In this document: positions 23,768 to 29,551 of the stretch, in pieces
Layout: each line of letters starts with the position of its first letter
How positions within the stretch are numbered: the first letter of the stretch is position 1
DNA from: CAZPKH01 sp964587165
Lineage (GTDB): Bacteria; Bacteroidota; Bacteroidia; Bacteroidales; Muribaculaceae
Direction of reading: 5' to 3'
Length of the DNA stretch: 29,551 nt
NCBI GenBank assembly: GCA_964587165.1
Contig: CAZPKH010000022.1
Span: forward strand, 1 to 29,551
Notes under the pieces: model-generated
Databases searched by the model: none
What the model was told of the DNA's origin: nothing
Seen by the model: the letters and a program-made list of their open reading frames with translations, nothing else
Made by a program: the position numbers and the translations under genes

Positions 23768-26088
23768 TTTTTAGCGGTGCGTCGTGTAGCTGAGCGTTTA
23801 GGCTTGTCGGGCTGCGAGGCTATGATCGAGCGGCACTCTTCGAGGGTGAGCTGCGAGGGGTCGGCTACACTCTTGGGTATCTTATAGTTGCTCTTACCGG
23901 CAGCTATGTAGATGCCGTAGCGGCCGTTGAGTATCTGTATGTCGGGGTCTTCGTCGAAAGTCTTGACCACACGCTGAGCGTCGGCCAGGCGTTTTGCTTC
24001 GATCAGCTCTATGGCTTGATCGAGGGTAACCTCCATGGGGTCGGTATCGCGAGGTATCGACACAAACTTGCCGTCGTGTTTCACATACGGCCCGAAGCGT
24101 CCTACCGCCACCGATACCTCTTTCCCCTCAAACTCGCCTAAAGTGCGCGGCAGTTTGAAGAGCTCGAGAGCCTGGTCGAGGGTGATGTCAAACATTGACT
24201 GGTCGGCGCGCAGCGATGCGAAGCGGGGCTTCTCGTCGGTGTTGCCTTCGCCTATCTGCACCACGGTGCCGTAGCGGCCCACCTTGACCGATACGGGCTT
24301 GCCTGTGGCCGGGTCGGTGCCGAGCATACGTTCGCCCACCTTATGCTCCAGACGCATCTCGTTGGCTGCCACCACCGAGGGGTGGAAGTGGCCGTAGAAG
24401 TCGCTTATCTCCTGGTTCCACACGCTGTTGCCCTCGGCTATGGTGTCGAAGGTCTCCTCGACCTTGGCGGTGAAGTTGTAGTCGAGTATGTTGGGGAAGT
24501 TGGCCGTGAGAAATTCGTTGACCACGATACCTATGTCGGTAGGCACGAGCTTCCCTTTCTCCGATCCGAATGTCTCGGTGCGGCGGGTCTCCTGCACCTT
24601 GCCGTCGGCATCGAGTGTGAGCACGTCGATGGTGCGCTCCTCGCCGGGGCGGTCGCCTTTGGTCACATATTCGCGCTCCTGTATTGTCGAGATGGTGGGT
24701 GCGTATGTAGAGGGGCGGCCGATGCCGAGATCTTCCATTTTTTTGACCAGCGACCCCTCGGTGTAGCGGGGCGGCTGCTGTGTGAAGCGCTGTATGGCTG
24801 TCACTTCGCGGGGCTTCAGCTCTTCGCCCTGCTTCACGGCGGGGAGCAGCCCGGATGCCTCGGAGGCATCGTCGTCGTCGGCCATATAGACGCGCAGGAA
24901 TCCGTCGAATTTTATCACTTCGCCCTGTGCCGTGAAGTGCTCGGAGCGTGTGGAGGGTTGTATCTCGATGGTGGTGCGCTCGAGCTCGGCGTCGGCCATC
25001 TGCGACGCTACGGTGCGCTTCCATATCAGCTCATAGAGGCGCTTCTCGCGGGGCGATCCGTCGATGGTGCGGCGGTCGGCGTATGTAGGGCGTATGGCCT
25101 CGTGTGCCTCCTGTGCGCCTTTCGAGCCGGTGTGGTAGTGGCGCACTTTGAGATACTCGGCTCCGAGGCGGTCGGTTATCTCCTTCGATATTGTGTTGAT
25201 GGCCAGCTGCGAGAGGTTGAGCGAGTCGGTACGCATATAGGTGATATGTCCGGCTTCGTACAGTTTCTGAGCCACCACCATTGTCTGGCTCACGGTGAAG
25301 CCAAGGCGGCGGGCTGCCTCCTGCTGCAGGGTGGATGTGGTGAATGGGGGAGCGGGCGATTTGCGGGTGGGGCGCACCGTGACATCGGCCACGGTGTAGG
25401 CTGCCGAGCGCAGGTCGTCGAGAAACCGGCGTGCGGCCTCGTAGTCGGGCAGGCGGTGTGTCAGCTCGGCGCGTATGGTGTGGCCGTCGGCGTCGACAAA
25501 CTGTGCCGTGACGCGGTAGTATGATTCGGCCTTGAAGCGGTTGATCTCCTCCTCGCGCTCCACTATCAGTCGCACGGCTACCGACTGCACGCGGCCGGCC
25601 GACAGGGCGGGCTTGACCTTCTTCCAGAGCACCGGCGAGAGCTCGAACCCTACGATGCGGTCGAGCACACGGCGCGCCTGCTGGGCGTCGACACGCGCCA
25701 GGTCGATGCCGCGCGGATTGGCTATGGCGTGGAGTATGGCGTCCTTGGTGATCTCGTGAAACACTATTCGGCGCGACTTCTCGGGAGTCAGGCCGAGCAC
25801 TTCGTACAGGTGCCATGCTATAGCCTCACCCTCGCGGTCCTCATCGGATGCGAGCCACACCATCTCGGCGTCGGCGGCAGCTTTCTTGAGCTCTGCCACA
25901 AGGCGCTTCTTGTCGTCGGGTATCTCGTATATGGGGGTGAAGTCGGCCTCGGTGTTGATGCTGAAATCGCGCTTGCGAAGGTCGCGAATATGCCCGTAGG
26001 ACGACATTACCTTGTAATCCTTACCCAAAAATTTCTCGATGGTCTTGGCCTTGGCAGGCGACTCGACGATCACCAGATTTTTTGTCAT
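23764..26088 (-). CDS. topA: DNA topoisomerase I (type IA)
   Basis: Relaxes negative supercoils by cutting one DNA strand. The 774 residues begin MTKNLVIVESPAKAKTIEKFLG, the TOPRIM domain, with the acidic metal site SDEDREGEAIAWHL (81-94). The active-site tyrosine is Y284 in GHITYMRTDSLNLS. The C-terminal part (about 595-774) has no tetracysteine zinc fingers; instead it holds three copies of a TOPRIM C-terminal repeat, each around GRYG or GRFG (for example GRFGPYVKHDGKFVSIP), and ends in a lysine/arginine tail. That architecture is known from Bacteroidetes and some other phyla. It is the first gene of a coupled topA-rluA-bioB group and has a consensus -7 box 52 bases before its ATG. Confidence 0.97.
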   Translation of the reverse strand: MTKNLVIVESPAKAKTIEKFLGKDYKVMSSYGHIRDLRKRDFSINTEADFTPIYEIPDDKKRLVAELKKAAADAEMVWLASDEDREGEAIAWHLYEVLGLTPEKSRRIVFHEITKDAILHAIANPRGIDLARVDAQQARRVLDRIVGFELSPVLWKKVKPALSAGRVQSVAVRLIVEREEEINRFKAESYYRVTAQFVDADGHTIRAELTHRLPDYEAARRFLDDLRSAAYTVADVTVRPTRKSPAPPFTTSTLQQEAARRLGFTVSQTMVVAQKLYEAGHITYMRTDSLNLSQLAINTISKEITDRLGAEYLKVRHYHTGSKGAQEAHEAIRPTYADRRTIDGSPREKRLYELIWKRTVASQMADAELERTTIEIQPSTRSEHFTAQGEVIKFDGFLRVYMADDDDASEASGLLPAVKQGEELKPREVTAIQRFTQQPPRYTEGSLVKKMEDLGIGRPSTYAPTISTIQEREYVTKGDRPGEERTIDVLTLDADGKVQETRRTETFGSEKGKLVPTDIGIVVNEFLTANFPNILDYNFTAKVEETFDTIAEGNSVWNQEISDFYGHFHPSVVAANEMRLEHKVGERMLGTDPATGKPVSVKVGRYGTVVQIGEGNTDEKPRFASLRADQSMFDITLDQALELFKLPRTLGEFEGKEVSVAVGRFGPYVKHDGKFVSIPRDTDPMEVTLDQAIELIEAKRLADAQRVVKTFDEDPDIQILNGRYGIYIAAGKSNYKIPKSVADPSQLTLEECRSIIASQPDKPKRSATRRTAKK

Positions 26089-26139
26089 AACAGTCTTATA
26101 TAATTCTTATATAATATATGTGTGCCGATTTTCAGAGTG

Positions 26140-26147
26140 CAAAAGTA
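26140..26147 (-). promoter_or_regulatory. Candidate -7 box for topA-rluA-bioB
   Basis: TACTTTTG on the minus strand (26147 to 26140) fits TAnnTTTG exactly. No TTTG lies at the expected -33 position. The predicted start would leave a leader of about 45 bases, A+T-rich, before the topA ATG. Confidence 0.5.
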
Positions 26148-26183
26148 GTGATACTTTTAATATGGGGCGGGTGTTTTAACGAA

Positions 26184-26241
26184 TTTTCACACAAGAGACC
26201 CGGCCGCGGCTGCGGTCGGGTCTCTGCGGAGGGTGTGAAAA
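26184..26241 (-). terminator. Nested inverted repeat: strong terminator after the secreted-protein gene
   Basis: An inner 14-bp stem (26194-26207 with 26212-26225, one G-U pair, loop GGCT) is enclosed by outer arms TTTTCACAC (26184-26192) and GTGTGAAAA (26233-26241). It begins 9 bases after the stop codon at 26250. Each side ends in an A/T run, so it could stop transcription in either direction; with topA also on the minus strand, it mainly shields topA from readthrough. Confidence 0.8.
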
Positions 26242-26249
26242 ACCGGTGA

Positions 26250-28220
26250 TTATTTCACGAGTACTTTGGTGACTTTCGAGCCCTGAACGCGCACGTAGAT
26301 ACCTGTTGTGGGGTTGGCTACCTGCATGCCCTGGAGGTTGTAGTATACGGCGGGAGCGTTCTCTTCGTCGATGCCGAGACCTTCGATGTCCTGAGTGTCG
26401 TTAACGATCACTGTCAGGGTGTGAACCGCTTTGTTGCTTGAAGCGAAGTTTGCTTCGAGCTTCACCTCGGTTGCTTCGCCCGACCATACGCCGTTCTCGT
26501 ATACGGGTGCTACCAGAGCGGGCGATGAGGCTGCTTCTGTCGAAGCAAGGCTGAATGAGCTGCCATTCTGGTCGAGTTGGATCTTTGTGATCTTTTTGGG
26601 AGCTACAACCGAGAAGGTCATGGATGAACCGCTGTAGAAGCGGAGCTCGTTGGCGCTGGAAGCTTTCCAAAGGCGGGTTTTGCCGGCGAGGGTCAGAGTC
26701 ACGCCATCCACCTCTATTACTGTGGGATCATCGTTGTATGCGCTTGTTGTGCCCGAGAGGAGGGTCATGCCGTAGTCGTTTGTCTTGAAGTCGAACACAA
26801 CGGTTGTTCCCTGGGGATCGTCGGGGTTGATGGGATCGTCGGGATTTTCAGGATCTTCAGGTTTGTCGGAGCCGTTGAGCAGGATCAGTGTGCTGCCGGC
26901 AGCGAGCTCGGGAGTGTTGTTGTAAGTGGTGAGAGCACCAAGTACCACTACTTCGTCGCCTGCTTTGAGTTTGTTGTCGGTTGTGAAGTCGGCGCCGTCG
27001 AAATATTTGCCGCGGAACACCTCAAACTGAGTGGCGGTGGTTGTACCGTCGTCGGAGATGTAGTAGTCGAGGTTCTTGTAAGAAGTGATGTTGGCGTCGG
27101 TGCTGATTACTTTAGATACGATACCTTTCACATACACTTTGTCGGTGCTGCCGGCGAGAGCGAGCTCGGCGGCCTCTGAGGCGGTCAGAGGATTCTCAAG
27201 AGTGCCTTTCTCTTCGCCGATCTCATAGGAAGCGGTAGTTACGTCGCTGGCGGTCCAGTTCTCCACGAAAGCCTGAGCTTTGACAGTCACGTTGTCGCCT
27301 TCGGGTTTGAAAGCGGCTGTATATACCTGAGAGTCTGCGGTGGGCTCTGTGCCGTCGGTGGTGTAGCGTATCACGGCGGCGGTGGTAGCCGAGGTGATGG
27401 TGATCTCGGGTATTACGGGGTAGATGCCTGAGTTGGGGCTGATTACGGGAGCGGCAACCTTGAAGTCGTAGGTCAGCTCAATGGTTTCGCTCTTTGTGTC
27501 GCCGTTCTGAGCGTATGCTTCGATGTAGCAGGGCTCGTTGATGGCGATGGGTGCGGTGTATTTTACGGCGTTGGTGAGGTCGCCGGCCTGGGAGCTTTCG
27601 GCCACGAGCGAGTAGAATATCTCGGCGTCGGCTGTAGCGCATGTGAGCTCAAGCTCGAAGGGGTTGGCGTATGTGCCGGCCTCTACGCTCGCTTTGGGTT
27701 TGGCAACTCCACCGGGAGCTACAGTACCGTACTCAACAACGGCCGAGGCAATACCTATCTGATTGCCGCCTGTGGCTGAGAATTTTACGGCGACAGTACC
27801 GTCGGGTACATTGTCGTATACCACTTCAGTGCCGGAGCCGGTTGTGACCGAAGGACCGTCGGTTACGGCAGTGAAGTTGGTGCCGTCGAGGCTGTAGCCT
27901 GTTACGGCGACAGTCTGTTTCTTAGTAGTCCACTGTTTTACTGTAAGTGTGATCTTGGTGATGGGGGTGTAGCCTTCTTTCATGGTGACGGTGATGTCGC
28001 CGTTTTTCATTACCGGGCAGTCGGTGATTGTGCCGGATTGTTTGTTTGCAGAAGAGAAAACTACTGTAGCCTCGGTGAAATCGAGGGTGCGCCCGGTGTA
28101 GGAGCTGTTCCAGGAAGAAAAACCGGAGTTGCTCCCGAAATCGAGGGTGGCTGTTGATTGAGCAGTCGCAGTGGCGGCGAGCCCTACGATGCCGAGCCAT
28201 AGAAGTAAAAGTTTTTTCAT
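26250..28220 (-). CDS. Secreted multidomain protein with chitobiase-type beta domains, OB-like domain and C-terminal sorting tail
   Basis: The 656 residues begin with a clear signal peptide (MKKLLLLWLGIVGLAATATA, cut after residue 20). A beta domain (21-168) follows, then two repeats resembling the CHB_HEX_C_1 chitobiase C-terminal domain (about 173-252 and 255-333; the second shows the typical ISPNSGIYPV...IRYTTDGTEPT). Residues 340-450 look like an OB-fold domain of the DUF6359 type (VYVKGIVSK, YYISDDGT, GDEVVVLGAL). A Pro/Asp/Glu linker (451-470) leads to another beta domain (471-608), and the end (625-656, YYNLQGMQVANPTTGIYV...KVLVK) is the tail common to exported Bacteroidales proteins and similar to type IX sorting domains. 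I see no catalytic motif, so a binding or surface role is more likely than an enzyme. Domain names are recalled by eye. Confidence 0.9.
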   Translation of the reverse strand: MKKLLLLWLGIVGLAATATAQSTATLDFGSNSGFSSWNSSYTGRTLDFTEATVVFSSANKQSGTITDCPVMKNGDITVTMKEGYTPITKITLTVKQWTTKKQTVAVTGYSLDGTNFTAVTDGPSVTTGSGTEVVYDNVPDGTVAVKFSATGGNQIGIASAVVEYGTVAPGGVAKPKASVEAGTYANPFELELTCATADAEIFYSLVAESSQAGDLTNAVKYTAPIAINEPCYIEAYAQNGDTKSETIELTYDFKVAAPVISPNSGIYPVIPEITITSATTAAVIRYTTDGTEPTADSQVYTAAFKPEGDNVTVKAQAFVENWTASDVTTASYEIGEEKGTLENPLTASEAAELALAGSTDKVYVKGIVSKVISTDANITSYKNLDYYISDDGTTTATQFEVFRGKYFDGADFTTDNKLKAGDEVVVLGALTTYNNTPELAAGSTLILLNGSDKPEDPENPDDPINPDDPQGTTVVFDFKTNDYGMTLLSGTTSAYNDDPTVIEVDGVTLTLAGKTRLWKASSANELRFYSGSSMTFSVVAPKKITKIQLDQNGSSFSLASTEAASSPALVAPVYENGVWSGEATEVKLEANFASSNKAVHTLTVIVNDTQDIEGLGIDEENAPAVYYNLQGMQVANPTTGIYVRVQGSKVTKVLVK

Positions 28221-28264
28221 TGTAGAAACTGTTGGTTAGTTGAGGTTTTATATATTATTCTAAA

Positions 28265-29083
28265 TTAGCAAAAGGTGATGGTGAGAGGGGAGGGGAGGCG
28301 GTATAGTGGGGATTGAGTGATAATGCTTGGACGAATGCCCATTTGACACAATCTGTCTAACAAATTATTGTTGGCATTCTTGTTTAAGCGTGGATCGAGA
28401 GTTACTTCGTCGATAAGCGAGTGGAAATCTATCTCGAAAGGTGCAAAAATCTGAGAGCTGACCGGGATAGTGTGGAGAATTCTGGTATTAACATACTCAG
28501 TGTCACCCCAAAATATCGGGCGAACCTCCTGCTCATGAGCAAACTCGTTACGTTTTGTAAAAGCCGACTCAAGCGCGAGATCGCGGAAGTCGCCATTGGC
28601 TGAAATAGGTTTTTGCGATATCTCGGCAATGCGATTGTTGATATCTCCTTGGGCGCGGTATTGCACGCGACCAATCCATGTATTAACCATGTTGATATCT
28701 GATGTGTAAATTGCGTCGAAAAGCTTTCCCACGGTGGTGCTCAGGCGCACGGCAACATCCTTGCCTGGATTTCCTTTGCGGTCTACCTCCGAGTATATTC
28801 GCCACATGGCATCACTCTCGGGCAGGAGAGTCCAGCTTTGACCGAAAAACCCTGATGCTGTCCAATCCATTCCGACCGAATCTCCATTGGGATTTTGGAA
28901 ATTTTGACGAAGGAAGAACAGTTCATAGATATCTTCCCACGAAGTCACGCAATCAAGGCGCAGAGTGCCTCCGACAAGCGATTGCAAGTACTTCACTGGG
29001 AAATACTTGTAAATCTTATCGCTGCGGTCGAGCTCGAAGAGGATGTTGCGCTCTTTGAATTTCGGGTATCTGATGTCCGACAT
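28265..29083 (-). CDS. DUF2971 family protein
   Basis: A 272-residue cytoplasmic protein without signal peptide or membrane segment. It matches the DUF2971 pattern: an N-terminal YKYFPVKYLQSLVGGTLRLDCVTSWEDIYE (25-54), an internal GQSWTLLPESDAMWRIYS (81-98), and TKRNEFAHEQEVRPIFW (176-192). The function of the family is not established. It is patchily distributed and often carried in accessory regions. The gene is more A+T-rich than the core genes and lies between the tRNA operon and the secreted-protein gene. It has its own -7 box, and the secreted gene follows only 44 bases later, so the two may share a transcript. Confidence 0.85.
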   Translation of the reverse strand: MSDIRYPKFKERNILFELDRSDKIYKYFPVKYLQSLVGGTLRLDCVTSWEDIYELFFLRQNFQNPNGDSVGMDWTASGFFGQSWTLLPESDAMWRIYSEVDRKGNPGKDVAVRLSTTVGKLFDAIYTSDINMVNTWIGRVQYRAQGDINNRIAEISQKPISANGDFRDLALESAFTKRNEFAHEQEVRPIFWGDTEYVNTRILHTIPVSSQIFAPFEIDFHSLIDEVTLDPRLNKNANNNLLDRLCQMGIRPSIITQSPLYRLPSPLTITFC

Positions 29084-29115
29084 GTCGGTGCGTAACTATG
29101 AGAGTTTTTCGGGGG

Positions 29116-29123
29116 CAAAGGTA
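29116..29123 (-). promoter_or_regulatory. Candidate -7 box for the DUF2971 gene
   Basis: TACCTTTG on the minus strand (29123 to 29116) is an exact TAnnTTTG match, 32 bases before the ATG at 29083. The upstream sequence is a run of TA-rich bases (TATATTATATAAATAG) and has no TTTG at the -33 position. Confidence 0.55.
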
Positions 29124-29291
29124 AGCTATTTATATAATATAAGTGTGAAGTGATGTGTTAAATTTTAAGGAAATTTTGGAGAGAAAAAGCGCGAAGGTGG
29201 ATAATAATTTGGGCGATAGGACGTTATTATAATGGAATCTGCAACACGAAATATGTCCGGCTAAAATTTTTTCAAAAAAAAGTGGAAATAT
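29124..29291. other. A+T-rich divergent intergenic region
   Basis: About 170 bases between two divergent promoters. It is A+T-rich with an AAAATTTTTT-C-AAAAAAAA stretch at 29263-29281 directly upstream of the tRNA promoter, which may act as an UP-like element. I see no convincing gene: one open frame on the minus strand (29130-29342) spans the tRNA promoter and looks non-coding. Confidence 0.5.
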
Positions 29292-29322
29292 TTTGGTGGT
29301 TTCAAAAATGGTTGTAACTTTG
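29292..29322 (+). promoter_or_regulatory. Textbook Bacteroidetes promoter of the tRNA operon
   Basis: TTTG at 29292-29295 (-33) and TAACTTTG at 29315-29322 (-7) are both perfect and separated by exactly 19 bases. Transcription should start near 29329, about 47 bases before the tRNA-Thr gene. An inverted repeat, CAACC-CACGT-GGTTG, lies in the leader just after the start. Confidence 0.85.
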
Positions 29323-29375
29323 CAACCGCAAAAGCAACCCACGTGGTTGTCTTGGTGCAGAGATCATTGAGATTT

Positions 29376-29449
29376 GCCTCTTTAGCTCAGTTGGCCAGAG
29401 CACGTGATTTGTAATCTCGGGGTCGTTGGTTCGAATCCGACAAGAGGCT
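29376..29449 (+). tRNA. tRNA-Thr (anticodon TGT)
   Basis: It folds as a cloverleaf: acceptor GCCTCTT/AAGAGGC, D stem GCTC/GAGC, anticodon stem CGTGA/TCTCG with loop TTTGTAA (anticodon TGT, reading ACA), T stem GTTGG/CCGAC with loop TTCGAAT, discriminator T. The anticodon stem has one T-T mismatch in its middle pair. CCA is not encoded. It is the first gene behind the promoter at 29292. Confidence 0.95.
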
Positions 29450-29499
29450 CCCTTTTTTAGACGCTTAGCCGCTGCCACAGCGACGACGGCAAAATATTC

Positions 29500-29551
29500 G
29501 GGCGAATACCAGAGTGGCCAAATGGGGCAGACTGTAAATCTGCTGGTTTTT
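29500..29551 (+). tRNA. tRNA-Tyr (anticodon GTA), cut by window end
   Basis: The 5' part of a class II tRNA: acceptor strand GGGCGAA, D arm CCA...TGG, anticodon stem GCAGA/TCTGC with loop CTGTAAA (anticodon GTA). The sequence stops in the long variable arm, so the T arm and acceptor 3' strand lie beyond the window. It follows tRNA-Thr by 50 bases on the same transcript. Confidence 0.93.

Noticed and set aside
29130..29342. 70-codon minus-strand open frame in the intergenic region before the tRNAs
   Set aside because: It overlaps the clear tRNA promoter, has no recognisable features and a Cys/Phe/Lys/Leu composition expected from random A+T-rich DNA.
1..29551. A new defence, toxin or mobile system
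   Set aside because: Apart from the DUF2971 gene, the secreted protein and the unknown exported protein, all genes are recognisable housekeeping genes, and the three do not form a unit by position or motif.

Overview
The window is a piece of a Bacteroidales chromosome, probably from the Muribaculaceae or a near relative. The supporting signs are promoters of the Bacteroidetes type (TAnnTTTG at -7, and in one case a clear TTTG at -33), the lack of Shine-Dalgarno sequences, a DNA topoisomerase I that ends in repeats instead of zinc fingers, a long lysyl-tRNA synthetase with a C-terminal extension, a secreted protein ending in a 'YNLQG...GIYV...KVLVK' tail, and the order of the division and cell wall genes. 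Family-level placement is an inference. Most of the DNA is GC-rich core sequence. Two genes (1471-2760 and 28265-29083) look richer in A+T than the rest.

Layout: all 20 protein genes lie on the minus strand, so the order of transcription runs from high to low coordinates. From the right: two tRNA genes on the plus strand (Thr-TGT, then Tyr-GTA cut by the window end) with a textbook promoter; a DUF2971-family gene; a large secreted multidomain protein; a tightly overlapping topA-rluA-bioB group; then the complete dcw (division and cell wall) cluster in the order rsmH, ftsL, ftsI, murE, mraY, murD, ftsW, murG, murC, ftsQ, ftsA, ftsZ (21702 down to 6359). After it come lysS, gpsA, trmD, an A+T-rich exported protein of unknown function, and the first 410 codons of pckA, whose 3' end lies outside the window.

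How the genes work together: murE, murD and murC add amino acids to the UDP-MurNAc peptide (MurE carries the DNPR motif of the meso-diaminopimelate enzymes), MraY and MurG make lipid I and lipid II, and FtsW with FtsI polymerise and cross-link the septal wall. FtsL and FtsQ regulate them, and FtsA tethers the FtsZ ring to the membrane. murF, ddl and mraZ are not in this cluster. lysS, gpsA and trmD are housekeeping genes for translation and phospholipid synthesis.

I did not find a new multi-gene system. The points most worth a second look are the mraZ-less dcw leader with its repeated and inverted motifs (21703-21878), the two A+T-rich accessory genes, the secreted multidomain protein, and low-complexity additions to FtsA and FtsW.
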